Shown: positions 18,710 through 27,552 of the stretch, piece by piece
How positions within the stretch are numbered: position 1 is the first letter of the stretch
Layout of the letters: each line of letters begins with the position of its first letter
From: Oryzicola mucosus
GTDB taxonomy: Bacteria; Pseudomonadota; Alphaproteobacteria; Rhizobiales; Rhizobiaceae
Reading direction: 5' to 3'
DNA: 64,000 nucleotides
Assembly: GCF_014534685.1 (NCBI RefSeq)
Contig: NZ_JACVVX010000001.1
Location: 822,501-886,500, forward strand
The notes under the pieces: generated by a model
Told to the model about the DNA's origin: nothing
Database searches by the model: none
Seen by the model: only the letters and a program-made list of their open reading frames with translations
Position numbers and translations under genes: made by a program

Positions 18710-18968
18710 GAAGATTTCTCCGGATGGATGCTGCGGCGGGCGGGGACGTATCGCCGCGGGCGCACAGACATGATCGATTGAGGGACGCACCGGATGGTTT
18801 GGCGCGACCTCTCACATATGGAGCCGACCCGAAGCAGCGACAACGCTAAGCCGAAAATTTCATCCGAATGTCATGAACCGCTGTCCAGTGAGCAGCGCTT
18901 CGATAAAAAGCACTATCCACTGTAGCAGATTCTTGCTCCAGCGCCTTCTTTCCCATCCTGCTAAAAAA

Positions 18969-19265
18969 TGGCGTCCACGAGAGGATTCGAACCTCCGACC
19001 CCAGGATTCATCCCACTTCGGCTTTCGCCGCCGCCTTGCGGCGTTCGTGGTCTGGACTGTCCCTTCACCCTGGGCCGAAGCCGTTAGGTGCTGCCCGTCC
19101 AGTCTCTACACCTTCCGGCGAACCCGCCGGCTTGGCTCGGGATCGGCATGCCGCATGCGTGGCGAAGCGTTCCCCGACTTTGAGCAGATCCGTTGCGGAG
19201 TTTCCTGCCGCAACGCCCAATTCACCTTAGGAATCCTGTGCTCTATCCAACTGAGCTACGTGGAC
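18969..19265 (-). tRNA. tRNA-Arg(CCU), split by a group I intron
   Basis: Two tRNA halves lie 220 bp apart on the minus strand. The 5' half is 37 nt (19229-19265): acceptor strand GTCCACG, D arm GCTC..GAGC, anticodon stem CAGGA and loop bases TTCCT. The 3' half is 40 nt (18969-19008): AA, TCCTG, variable loop, T arm GGAGG-TTCGAAT-CCTCT, acceptor CGTGGAC, G and an encoded CCA. Joined, they give a perfect 77-nt cloverleaf with loop TTCCTAA and anticodon CCU. The tRNA is unusable unless the intron is removed. A run of six T follows the CCA on the minus strand. CCU reads AGG codons, which should be rare in this genome. Confidence 0.95.
19009..19228 (-). ncRNA. Group I self-splicing intron in the anticodon loop
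   Basis: A 220-nt insert directly after the anticodon CCU. It follows a U in the 5' exon and ends in G, as group I introns require. Core segments are recognisable: the Q-like GATCCCGAGCCAAGCC (19129-19144), the R-like GGTGTAGAGACTGGACGG (19095-19112), and an S-like segment whose GTCCAG (19052-19057) pairs with CTGGAC (19097-19102) to form P7. CGTTGCGG/CCGCAACG forms a P2-like stem. These core segments resemble the trnL(UAA) introns of cyanobacteria and plastids, subgroup IC3. No homing-endonuclease ORF is present. The same tRNA carries an intron in Agrobacterium (established knowledge). Confidence 0.93.
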
Positions 19266-19355
19266 ACTGAAAACGGCTGTACAGCCTCGCAGCCCATGGA
19301 TCAAGACTTGAAACACGTTCGAGTCTCGGCGAGCGTCCGGGTCGATGCAAAACCG

Positions 19356-20225
19356 TCAGCCGCGGGCACGCGCGAGCAGGCGCTGTGCGCCGCGCAGATG
19401 CGGCCGGTCATACATCTTGCCGCCGATGGCGAGCACGCCGGGATTGCCGGCCTGCTCGAAGGCGGCCACCACGTCGCGGGCATGGGCGACGGCTTCCTCG
19501 CTCGGTGTGAAGACCTCGTTGATCAAGGCCACCTGGGCGGGATGGATCGCCATCTTGCCGGTAAAGCCGTCGCGTTCGGCCTCGACGCATTCGGCGCGCA
19601 ACCCGTCCATATCGCGGAAGTCGACGAAGACGGTGTCTATAGCGGCCACGCCGGCATGCGATGCGCCGAGCACCGTCAAGGATCTGGCAAGCCGGAAGAC
19701 ATCGGTATAGCGGCCCCGTTCATCGCGGTTGGTGCGCGCACCGACCGCAGTGGCGAGGTCTTCGGCGCCCCAGGTCAGGCCGGCAAGGCGCGGATGTGTC
19801 GTCTCGGCATAGCTGGCGGCGGAGAGCACGCCCGCCGCCGTCTCTGTCACGATGGGCAGAATGGCGGTTGCGCCGTCTTCCCAGCCGCTCTCGGCTTCGA
19901 AGACCCGCAGGAGGCCCGCGAGGCGCTGCACATCCGCGCCGCTGTTGCACTTGGGCAGCATGATGCCGTCCGGTCGGGCTGGAACGACGGCTGCCAGATC
20001 GTCGTCGCCCAGTCCGGTCGAGAAATCGTTGATGCGGACATAAATTTTGGCGGAGGCAGACGCCCGGTGGGCAGCGATGACTGCTGCGGCAATGGTTCGG
20101 GCGCGGGGCTTGTCGTCGAGCGAGACGGAATCCTCAAGGTCGACGATGACGACGTCTGCGCCGCTGGAAAAACCCTTTTCCAGCTTTCTCTCGGAATCGC
20201 CGGGCACAAAGAGAAGAGAGCGCAT
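19356..20225 (-). CDS. HpcH/HpaI-family CoA ester lyase (CitE-like)
   Basis: A 289-residue TIM-barrel lyase of the CitE/malyl-CoA lyase group. The start MRSLLFVPGDSERKLEKG, VIVDLEDSV with the metal and substrate acids, YVRIND and GIMLPK are family signatures. Members cleave or form C-C bonds of CoA thioesters such as citramalyl- or malyl-CoA. It is downstream of the MaoC hydratase gene by 3 bp, so the two form an operon and probably act in sequence (hydration, then cleavage). The exact substrate is not readable from sequence. The split tRNA follows 90 bp downstream on the same strand. Confidence 0.88.
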   Translation of the reverse strand: MRSLLFVPGDSERKLEKGFSSGADVVIVDLEDSVSLDDKPRARTIAAAVIAAHRASASAKIYVRINDFSTGLGDDDLAAVVPARPDGIMLPKCNSGADVQRLAGLLRVFEAESGWEDGATAILPIVTETAAGVLSAASYAETTHPRLAGLTWGAEDLATAVGARTNRDERGRYTDVFRLARSLTVLGASHAGVAAIDTVFVDFRDMDGLRAECVEAERDGFTGKMAIHPAQVALINEVFTPSEEAVAHARDVVAAFEQAGNPGVLAIGGKMYDRPHLRGAQRLLARARG

Positions 20226-20228
20226 CGT

Positions 20229-20678
20229 TCAGGGCCTCTTCATCATCATCGCCTGGCGGGTGCACTGGGCGACCAGCGCTCCATCTTGGTTGAAGGCGCG
20301 GTGCTCGAACTCGACAACGCCACGGTCGGGTTTGGATTTCGATGCCCGCACGGATTTGATCTCCGTCTCGACCCTGATCGTATCGCCGTGGAAGACAGGA
20401 TGCGGGAAGCTGGTGTTGGTCATGCCGAGATTGCCGATGGTGGTGCCCAAGGTGGTGTCGTGAACGGAAATGCCGACCATCAGGCCGAGCGTGAACAAGG
20501 AGTTGACCAGCGGCTTGCCCCATTCGCTTTTCGCGGCGAAGTCGAAATCGATATGTAGCGGCTGCGGGTTCAGCGTCATCACCGAAAAGAACATGTTGTC
20601 GCTTTCGGTCACGGATTTGGTCAGCGTGTGCCGGATGACCTGGCCGACCACAAACTCCTCCAGATATAGACCGGCCAT
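20229..20678 (-). CDS. MaoC-family (hot-dog) dehydratase
   Basis: A 149-residue single hot-dog domain of the (R)-specific enoyl-CoA hydratase (MaoC) group. The hydratase segment runs DFDFAAKSEWGKPLVN with the catalytic Asp/His type region, followed by SLFTLGLMVGISVHD. I start at MAGLYLEEF because GGGGGAAAGC immediately upstream serves as ribosome binding site; the ATG at 20690 would place that inside the gene. It is far shorter than mesaconyl-CoA hydratase, so it is not that enzyme. It is the first gene of a two-gene unit with the CoA ester lyase. Confidence 0.85.
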   Translation of the reverse strand: MAGLYLEEFVVGQVIRHTLTKSVTESDNMFFSVMTLNPQPLHIDFDFAAKSEWGKPLVNSLFTLGLMVGISVHDTTLGTTIGNLGMTNTSFPHPVFHGDTIRVETEIKSVRASKSKPDRGVVEFEHRAFNQDGALVAQCTRQAMMMKRP

Positions 20679-20871
20679 GCTTTCCCCCAACTGCCATAGG
20701 TGACCGGAAGGCTAGCGGCGGCTGCGCCCGTTGTATAGCGCCGTGTTTCAAGGCGAGGATTTGCAGCGAGCCTTCGGACCCGAAAAATCTAACGCAGCGG
20801 CATGCTGTTGTTACAAGGCGCGATTATCTTCGTTTCATGCAAAAATGAATGATAACGAACAGCGGGGATCC

Positions 20872-21282
20872 ATGTTTCGCTTCTCTAATTCTATCAGCAG
20901 TGCCGAGAGCTCCAACGGAAACACAGCAGAGCACGCCATGCCGAGGCTGGCTTTGCGCCGCCGGTCTCACGAACATCCGTTGGCGATGTTCGCTATTTTC
21001 GCTTTGGGCGCCTTTGTGGCGATCCTGCTGACGCCGGTCGCAGGTCCCGGCCTGATCTCGCCGGCTGCAAGCGACACCATCTCCAACGCGCTGCGGGAAA
21101 AGAAGAAGGATGCGAGCGTGCCGAGCCACACCGATCTTGCCTGCGAAGGACAAGCCTGGGGTGCCGAAGCGGGCGAATGCCTGGTCGCCATTCTCCAGGA
21201 AACAGGGACGGCAGCCAAGCGCGAGCGGATCAGGCTGATTCAGCCTGCTAAGCCCGATCAGAGCCGGCCCAATATTTTCTGA
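20872..21282 (+). CDS. Hypothetical single-pass membrane protein
   Basis: A 136-residue protein that I do not recognise. It has a basic N-terminal third (PRLALRRRSHEH), one membrane segment (LAMFAIFALGAFVAILL) at about residues 42-58, and a C-terminal part with two Cys (LACEGQAWG and GECLVAI), probably periplasmic. The ATG at 20872 has GGGGA 4 bp upstream; the in-frame ATG at 20845 is an alternative. The two Cys could form a disulphide outside the cytoplasm. No neighbour suggests a role. Confidence 0.6.
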   Translation: MFRFSNSISSAESSNGNTAEHAMPRLALRRRSHEHPLAMFAIFALGAFVAILLTPVAGPGLISPAASDTISNALREKKKDASVPSHTDLACEGQAWGAEAGECLVAILQETGTAAKRERIRLIQPAKPDQSRPNIF

Positions 21283-21339
21283 TGTCGGACCGGCGACGCC
21301 GCCTACGCGATTGAAGATGTAGCGTTGGTGATAGCTGGT

Positions 21340-21786
21340 TTACCCACACCAGCTGTATCGGCGTCCGCCGTCATAGGCCCGCACCTTGCCTGAAGCCAGC
21401 ATGGCTTCGGCGACAACCTCGCCACTGCCGCTTGCGACATCGGCCAGGACGCGTCCGTAATATTTCGCGCCGCCAATGTTGGACAGCAGGATGGGCCGAG
21501 CGCCGAGCAACGCAGCCAGCGCATCGCGCGCCCGATGCGCTGCCTCTCGTTCGCTTTCGCAGCGGCTCCGCATCTCGGGAGCGTCTATGCCACGGATGCG
21601 GATGTTGACGCGAACGGAATGACCGGGCCACACCTTGGCCTCCGCCAGAAACGTATCTCCGTCCAAGACGTCGATAACGGTCGCCTCCACCGGCCCGGCA
21701 AACGACCGGTTTTCAGTCCGTGCAGGAGTGCCTACCAGCAGCAGGACGGAGCACAATACAACGAAGGAATATTTTCCTGAACGCAT
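21340..21786 (-). CDS. Exported thermonuclease-like (SNase) protein
   Basis: A 148-residue protein with a signal peptide (KYSFVVLCSVLLLVGTPART) and a staphylococcal-nuclease fold. Conserved segments are VIDVLDGDTF with the calcium-binding Asp, and RIRGIDAPEMRS with the active Arg. The second basic residue region is YYGRVLADV. It is short for the family, and the C-terminal part is compact. Probably a periplasmic or secreted nuclease, or a degenerate SNase domain with a binding role. Confidence 0.82.
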   Translation of the reverse strand: MRSGKYSFVVLCSVLLLVGTPARTENRSFAGPVEATVIDVLDGDTFLAEAKVWPGHSVRVNIRIRGIDAPEMRSRCESEREAAHRARDALAALLGARPILLSNIGGAKYYGRVLADVASGSGEVVAEAMLASGKVRAYDGGRRYSWCG

Positions 21787-21829
21787 TCAGGGTATTTATT
21801 CCTAAGTCAATATTGAGGCAAGCGAAAAA

Positions 21830-22699
21830 TCAGGCCAGCATCCGTGCGTCCTGTACGCGGTTGAAATCACGATAGGGCGGCTGGGCTGGGGATTCGCCCT
21901 GTTCGTAGGTCCAGACCTTGAACAAGGACAGGCGGTGGGGACCGAAGCTGTGAAGCAGCGGAACGTCTGTCGCATCGCGGCCACGCGCGACAACGATGCG
22001 GCCTATGCGCGGCATATTGTGGCGGGCGTCGAACGAATACCATTTGCCGTCAAGGAATGCCTCGAACCATGCAGAAAAATCCATCGGGGCGGGATCGGCG
22101 GGAATTCCAATGTCGCCGAGATAACCATTCACATAGCGGGCGGGGATGTTCATGCAGCGGCACAGCGTGATCGCGAGATGCGCGAAATCGCGGCAGACGC
22201 CGACGCGTTCGTCATGCGCCTGCGCAGCCGTCCGGGTCGAGCGGGCATAGCTGTAGCCAAAGGACAGGCGGTTATGGACATAGTCGCAGATTGCCTGAAC
22301 CCTTGCCCAGCCCGCCGGAACATTTCCAAACAGGCTCCAGGCCAAGGAGGAGAGGTGATCGGTCTCGCAGTAGCGGCTGCCGAGAAGAAAGCCGACCGCC
22401 TCAGGCGGGAGTTTTTCGATCGGCGTTTCCTGAGCGAGCGGATTGGTCAGGTCGTGCTGGCCCGAATCCTCGACCACGGCGTCGTACAACACGCGAAAAC
22501 CGCCGGCGGGAACGCTGAAGCGGCGGCAGGTGTTGCCGAAAATGTCGCTGTATGTATCGCTGGGGACGATGGGCGACGTCAGAACCTTGGTTTGCCGTTT
22601 GATGTCGCCCTGACGATCGGGATGGATGTCGAGAAGCGAGATGACGGGCATCGCCTGCTGGCATTCGATGGCAATCTCGTAGCCGAGTCGGATCAGCAT
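21830..22699 (-). CDS. Transglutaminase-like cysteine peptidase
   Basis: A 289-residue protein with a beta-rich N-terminal domain of the bacterial-transglutaminase type (LGYEIAIECQQAMPVISLL) and a C-terminal transglutaminase-like domain. The triad is visible: Cys in ERVGVCRDFAHLA, His in SFDARHNMPRIG, and Asp in ARGRDATDVP. No signal peptide. Members are usually predicted cysteine peptidases or amidases rather than true cross-linkers. Homologues often sit with an alpha-E/circularly permuted ATP-grasp pair; none is present here, so this copy stands alone. Confidence 0.85.
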   Translation of the reverse strand: MLIRLGYEIAIECQQAMPVISLLDIHPDRQGDIKRQTKVLTSPIVPSDTYSDIFGNTCRRFSVPAGGFRVLYDAVVEDSGQHDLTNPLAQETPIEKLPPEAVGFLLGSRYCETDHLSSLAWSLFGNVPAGWARVQAICDYVHNRLSFGYSYARSTRTAAQAHDERVGVCRDFAHLAITLCRCMNIPARYVNGYLGDIGIPADPAPMDFSAWFEAFLDGKWYSFDARHNMPRIGRIVVARGRDATDVPLLHSFGPHRLSLFKVWTYEQGESPAQPPYRDFNRVQDARMLA

Positions 22700-22799
22700 G
22701 GCGTAGCTCCGGAGCGCTGACTGAAAAATATCAGTCCATTCAACGCAGCCGGCTATTCGCGGTTCCGCGGCGCCGTCGAAATTCCGCTGGGGCTTCCGG

Positions 22800-23021
22800 T
22801 CAAAAGTCGCTGGTGAGGCCCTTCACCTCCCAGTCGCCATAGCGTCCGGGCTCCTTGCCGCCGCGCCCGCCGATCTCCTTGGGCAAGGCGGCCGTCGCTG
22901 CCTCGTACGCCTTGCGGCGTTCTTCGGCTTCTGCAAGCGCACGTTTGGCCGCCGGCGATAGCTCTTTTGCCGGGGTTTGGTCCGGTTCCGGCGTGGCGTC
23001 GGGGTTTTCTATTTTCGTCAC
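22800..23021 (-). CDS. DUF1674 / SDHAF4-like small protein
   Basis: A 73-residue protein that ends in RYGDWEVKGLTSDF, the conserved tail of DUF1674, the bacterial counterpart of mitochondrial SDHAF4. SDHAF4 binds the flavinylated succinate dehydrogenase subunit and helps it join the complex. The first 50 residues are a charged, Ala- and Glu-rich helix. No sdh genes are in the window, so the role here rests on family membership only. Confidence 0.8.
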   Translation of the reverse strand: MTKIENPDATPEPDQTPAKELSPAAKRALAEAEERRKAYEAATAALPKEIGGRGGKEPGRYGDWEVKGLTSDF

Positions 23022-23135
23022 TGGACTTCCCGCAACAATTGAAACATGTGCACCTGTCTCCCATCATATAGCGGAGGCACGCGCCGCATTCGACCCCGAA
23101 CGGGCAAAAGCGGCGCCACGGATATGGAGTAGGCG

Positions 23136-24185
23136 ATGAACATCATGCGGACGGCGATGCTTCTGGCGGCGATGACAGCGCTGTTCATGGGCGTCGGCTA
23201 TCTCATCGGCGGTTCGGGCGGCATGATGATCGCCTTCCTGATGGCTGCCGGCATGAATCTGTTCAGCTACTGGAATGCCGACAAGATGGTTCTGCGCATG
23301 AACCACGCGGTGGAGGTCGACGAGCGCAACGCGCCGGAATATTTCGGCATCGTCAAGGCTTTGGCCGAGCGTGCCGAACTGCCGATGCCGAAGGTGTATC
23401 TGATCGACAATCCGCAGCCGAACGCGTTTGCCACCGGCCGCAACCCTCAGAATGCAGCGGTTGCCGCCACGACCGGACTTCTGCAGCGGCTGTCGCATGA
23501 GGAAGTCGCTGGCGTCATGGCGCACGAACTCGCCCATGTGCAGAACCGCGACACGGTGATCATGACAATCACCGCGACGCTCGCCGGTGCGATTTCCATG
23601 CTCGGCAACTTCGCTTTCTTCTTCGGCGGCAACCGCGACAACAACAATCCGCTCGGCTTCGTTGGCGTGCTGGTGGCGATGATCGTGGCGCCCCTGGCCG
23701 CGATGGTGGTGCAGATGGCCATCAGCCGGACGCGGGAATATTCCGCCGATCGGCGCGGCGCCGAAATCTGCGGCAACCCGCTGTGGCTTGCCTCGGCGCT
23801 GGACAAGATCGCCCGCAGCGTTCAGCAGATCCACAATCCCGACGCGGAACGCAATCCGGCGGCGGCGCATATGTTCATCATCAATCCGCTGTCCGGCCAG
23901 CGCATGGACAATCTGTTCTCCACCCACCCCAACACCGATAACCGCATCGCAGCACTTCAGGAGATGGCGCGCGCGGGCATGGGACGGCAACCGCAGGCAG
24001 CAAACCGGCCCGCGCCGAGTGCTTCCGCCCAACCACGCCAGGCCGCACCGCGCCAACCGGAGACGCCGGCTGCCGGCCCCTGGGGCGGTCGCCCCTCCCA
24101 GCCGAAGCAGCCGCCCGCGCCTGAGCAGCCGCGCCCCAATCCCTGGGGCCGCAATCCCACCGGCCCCAAGAGGCCAAGGTCTTGA
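23136..24185 (+). CDS. htpX: HtpX membrane zinc metalloprotease
   Basis: A 349-residue inner-membrane M48 protease for quality control of membrane proteins. Two membrane segments open the protein (residues 4-45). The zinc motif HELAH lies in [13 protein letters not shown] near residue 130, followed by two further membrane segments and the third ligand Glu in [15 protein letters not shown]. The C-terminal 70 residues are a Pro-, Ala- and Arg-rich tail without predicted structure, as often seen in rhizobial HtpX. Its stop overlaps the start of rsmB by 4 bp. Confidence 0.95.
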   Translation: MNIMRTAMLLAAMTALFMGVGYLIGGSGGMMIAFLMAAGMNLFSYWNADKMVLRMNHAVEVDERNAPEYFGIVKALAERAELPMPKVYLIDNPQPNAFATGRNPQNAAVAATTGLLQRLSHEEVAGVMAHELAHVQNRDTVIMTITATLAGAISMLGNFAFFFGGNRDNNNPLGFVGVLVAMIVAPLAAMVVQMAISRTREYSADRRGAEICGNPLWLASALDKIARSVQQIHNPDAERNPAAAHMFIINPLSGQRMDNLFSTHPNTDNRIAALQEMARAGMGRQPQAANRPAPSASAQPRQAAPRQPETPAAGPWGGRPSQPKQPPAPEQPRPNPWGRNPTGPKRPRS

Positions 24186-25567
24186 GCGGCGCCGGCCGGA
24201 CGCGGGAAGCCCCCTTCAACAAGCACTACGCCGACAGGCCAGGATCCGACGTTCCGGGCCTTGCAGCACGCATGACGGCTGCCAAGCTTCTGGCCGCCGT
24301 CATCGACGCCAAGACGCCGCTCGACGGCATGACCGACCAGGAACACGGCCATCCGCAATATCGTGCGCTCGAGCCGCGCGACCGGGCTCTGGTTCGCGCC
24401 ATATTGGTGACGGCGCTGCGCTATCGCGGCACCATCGCCGCGCTCCTGGCCAAGCGGCTGGAAAAGCCGCTGCCGGCCAATGCCACGGCGCTGTCGCATA
24501 TCCTGCACGTCGCAGCCACGCAGATCCTGTTTCTCGACGTGCCGGACAGCGCCGCCGTAGACCTTGCCGTCACCCACGCCAAGGGCGACCCCCGCACCGT
24601 GCGGTTCTCCGGTCTGGTCAATGGTGTGCTGCGCAGCCTGGCGCGTGCCAAGGCCGAAGAGCTTGCGCCGGCGCTCGACAGAATGCGCGATGCGCCGGAC
24701 TGGTTCGCCGCGCGCCTGCGCGAAGCCTATGGCAAGGACAAAGCCGAGGCCATCCTGGCCATCCACCGCAGCGAGGCGCCGGTGGATTTCTCGGTGAAGT
24801 CGGGCGCCGCCGGATGGGCCGAAAAGCTTGGCGGTATCGTACTGCCGACCGGTTCAGTGCGTGTAGAGAAGCTTTCGGCTGGGGTGACCGAACTGCCGGG
24901 CTTCACCGAAGGTGCGTGGTGGGTACAGGATGCCGCCGCCGCCCTTCCGGCCAGGCTGCTCGGCGATATCAAGGGCAAGCGGGTCGCCGATCTGTGCGCG
25001 GCACCGGGCGGCAAGACCGCGCAACTGATCCTTTCGGGAGCCGAGGTGACGGCTGTCGACACATCGCGCAACCGGCTTAAGCGGCTGGCCGCAAACCTGG
25101 AGCGGCTTGGGCTGCAAGCCGAGACGGTCGTCAGCGATATCCTCGCCTACGAGCCAAAAGAGCTGTTCGACGCCGTGCTGCTCGATGCACCATGTTCGTC
25201 CACCGGCACGGTGCGGCGGCATCCCGATGTGCCGTGGATCAAGACGCCGGAAGACATCGTCAAGCTGGCCGCGGTGCAGCGCAAGCTGCTCGACCGGTCC
25301 ATCGATCTGGTGCGGCCGGGCGGTACGATCGTGTTTTCCAACTGTTCGCTCGACCCTGCTGAGGGCGAGGTCCTGGCGGCCGCCTTCCAGGCCGATCATG
25401 CCGGACACATCGAACCGATGCCCTTCTCCACCGATGAGGTGCCGGGGGCGGAGGCTTTCTTGACCGGTCAGGGCTGGCTCAGGACCACGCCGGCGGGGCT
25501 TGCACTCGATAGACCCGAACTGTCTGGGCTCGACGGCTTCTTCGCAGCTCGTTTCCGCAGGCGGTGA
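24182..25567 (+). CDS. rsmB: 16S rRNA m5C967 methyltransferase
   Basis: A 461-residue RsmB-type methyltransferase: an N-terminal NusB-like domain (about 30-165) and a C-terminal SAM-dependent domain. The SAM site is [12 protein letters not shown] and the two functional cysteines are in DAPCSSTG (motif IV) and [11 protein letters not shown] (motif VI). I use the TTG at 24182, which overlaps the htpX stop and gives the usual LAAR linker before the NusB fold; the first ATG is at 24272. htpX-rsmB is a translationally coupled pair. Confidence 0.92.
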   Translation: MSGAGRTREAPFNKHYADRPGSDVPGLAARMTAAKLLAAVIDAKTPLDGMTDQEHGHPQYRALEPRDRALVRAILVTALRYRGTIAALLAKRLEKPLPANATALSHILHVAATQILFLDVPDSAAVDLAVTHAKGDPRTVRFSGLVNGVLRSLARAKAEELAPALDRMRDAPDWFAARLREAYGKDKAEAILAIHRSEAPVDFSVKSGAAGWAEKLGGIVLPTGSVRVEKLSAGVTELPGFTEGAWWVQDAAAALPARLLGDIKGKRVADLCAAPGGKTAQLILSGAEVTAVDTSRNRLKRLAANLERLGLQAETVVSDILAYEPKELFDAVLLDAPCSSTGTVRRHPDVPWIKTPEDIVKLAAVQRKLLDRSIDLVRPGGTIVFSNCSLDPAEGEVLAAAFQADHAGHIEPMPFSTDEVPGAEAFLTGQGWLRTTPAGLALDRPELSGLDGFFAARFRRR

Positions 25568-25682
25568 GCGTCCCTGACCCTACTGCAAAAGGGCGGTGGA
25601 TGATGCCTCTTTGGGGGCTGTCGCACCAAGCGGGGAATCAAATAGAGTGTTCTGCCGTTCCTTTCAGACGGCAGGAGGATTG

Positions 25683-27395
25683 TTGACCATTTTGGCGGAC
25701 GATACGACGCGCCTTTGGGCGCTCGTCGCCAGAGAGTTTTGGCGCAAGACGCGACGACGCCTGCGGGCCGGACCGACCTATCGCTGGCGGTATTCCGGCC
25801 GCACGCCCGAGCGCGTGCTGATCGCGCCGCCCGATCTGCGCCTTGCCGATCCGCAGATCGCGCTTGAAATCTATTATGGCCGTTTTCCGCTGTCGGGTTA
25901 TCTCGTCGAGACGAGCGGCAACTCACCCTTCCAGATGGAGGTCGCGCATCGCGGCTGGCAGCGCAGCCTGCATGGTTTCCGATGGCTGCGCCACATGCGC
26001 GCGGCCGGCACCGAGCTGTCTTCGGCCAATGCGCGTGCGCTGGTGTCCGACTGGATCGCGATGCATGGTGGCCGTATTTCCGGCGAGGCCTGGGATCCCG
26101 CCGTCACCGCCCGCCGCATCATTTCCTGGCTGCAGCATTCCTCCGTCGTGCTGCAAGGCGCGGAACTGCGGGTCTACCGCAGCTTCCTGCGCTCGCTCGC
26201 CCTGCAGATCCGCTATCTGCGCTCCACCGTGCGCGGCATGCCGCGCAGCGAAGACAGGCTGCGAGCGCGCATCGCGCTCGCCTTCTCTGCGCTGTCGCTG
26301 CCGACATCCGCATCGGCCCTGCGGTCGGCGACACGCAACCTCGCCGAAGAACTCGACCGACAAATCCTGCCCGATGGCGGCCATATCTCGCGCAACCCCA
26401 TGGCGGTTCTGGAAATTCTCGCCGACCTTCTGCCGTTGCGCCAGACCTATGCCAACCAGGCCGAAACGCCACCTGAAGCGCTTGTGAACGCCATCGAGCG
26501 TATGCTTCCGGCGCTGCGCTTCTTCCGGCACCGCGACGGCAGTCTTGCCCGGTTCAACGGCATGGGCGTGACCATTGCGGACCGGCTGGCCGCCATACTG
26601 CGCCATGACGAGACCGGCGGAGCGCCGCTTCTGCATGCGCCGCATTCGGGCTATGAACGACTGTCGATGGGCGATGCGACCGTCATCGCCGATACGGGCG
26701 CGGCCCCTCCCGTCGAAGTCTCGGGTGCAGCCCATGCCGGCTGCCTCTCCTTCGAGCTTTCCCTGGGGCGGCATCATTATGTCGTCAATGCGGGCACCGA
26801 CACCTTCGGCGCGCCTGAGTTCCGTCCCTTGGCAAGAGCGACGGCCGCGCATTCGACCGCGACCATCAACGACACATCATCGGCCCGCTTCGCCCATTCG
26901 CAGCGCATCAGCGACATGCTCGGCGAGCCATTGGTCGCGGGACCGCGCGTGGTGACATGCGAGCGCACCGACACGCAAAGCACCCAGGGCTTCTTTGCCC
27001 GTCACGATGGTTATGCTTCGCGCTTCGGACTGTACCACGAACGCGCGCTGGTGCTGTCCGACGGCGGCGCGGTGCTTTCGGGCGCCGACAGCTTCCTCAC
27101 CAGCGGCCGGGTCGCTGCGCGCGCCGAGGGCGACCATGCCGCCATCCGCTTCCACATCCATCCCGATATCGACCTGTATCGGCAGCCGGGCGACCGCCTC
27201 ATTCTGCGCGCGCCGGGCGGCGATGGCTGGGTGTTCACCGCCGACGAGGTCGAGCCCCAGATCGAGGAGTCGATCTATTTCGCCGGATTGAGCGGACCCC
27301 GCCGCTGCCGCCAGCTGGTATTGGCTCTGCCGCTGCAGGATGTCAGCACGGTCAACTGGCGTTTTGAGCGGATCGAAGGTCCCGGCAAGGCATAA
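25683..27395 (+). CDS. Heparinase II/III family protein
   Basis: A 570-residue protein. The first 300 residues are an all-helical toroid and the rest is a beta-sandwich heparinase II/III-like domain (HAGCLSFELSLGRHHYVVNAG; AAHSTATINDTSSARF; HDGYASRFGLYHERAL). Family lyases cut uronate-containing polysaccharides; no clear signal peptide is present, so the location is uncertain. I choose a TTG start at 25683 behind AGGAGG because the next ATG-started frame upstream lacks family sequence. The order rsmB-heparinase-purH is common in Hyphomicrobiales, and a cell-envelope role is more likely than nutrition (inference). Confidence 0.85.
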   Translation: MTILADDTTRLWALVAREFWRKTRRRLRAGPTYRWRYSGRTPERVLIAPPDLRLADPQIALEIYYGRFPLSGYLVETSGNSPFQMEVAHRGWQRSLHGFRWLRHMRAAGTELSSANARALVSDWIAMHGGRISGEAWDPAVTARRIISWLQHSSVVLQGAELRVYRSFLRSLALQIRYLRSTVRGMPRSEDRLRARIALAFSALSLPTSASALRSATRNLAEELDRQILPDGGHISRNPMAVLEILADLLPLRQTYANQAETPPEALVNAIERMLPALRFFRHRDGSLARFNGMGVTIADRLAAILRHDETGGAPLLHAPHSGYERLSMGDATVIADTGAAPPVEVSGAAHAGCLSFELSLGRHHYVVNAGTDTFGAPEFRPLARATAAHSTATINDTSSARFAHSQRISDMLGEPLVAGPRVVTCERTDTQSTQGFFARHDGYASRFGLYHERALVLSDGGAVLSGADSFLTSGRVAARAEGDHAAIRFHIHPDIDLYRQPGDRLILRAPGGDGWVFTADEVEPQIEESIYFAGLSGPRRCRQLVLALPLQDVSTVNWRFERIEGPGKA

Positions 27396-27552
27396 CAGGA
27401 CATAAACTGTCGAAAGCCTAAGCCAGTGTGCGGCCAAAGCGGCTGCAAACCTTGATTTCCCGGCCCCATGTGGTACGGCCCCGCCATCCGTTTCCGGCGG
27501 GCGTGCCATGGTTTTGGAGCGCGCCCAGCAACTTCCGAAAGGCGTTTCCGGC

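Noticed and set aside
18969-19265. Genomic island attachment site at the tRNA gene
   Set aside because: The interruption is inside the anticodon loop and is a group I intron; there is no integrase and no direct repeat of the tRNA 3' end nearby.
27396-27552. ZTP/pfl riboswitch before purH
   Set aside because: The leader has GC-rich repeats but not the conserved pseudoknot segments of the ZTP class.
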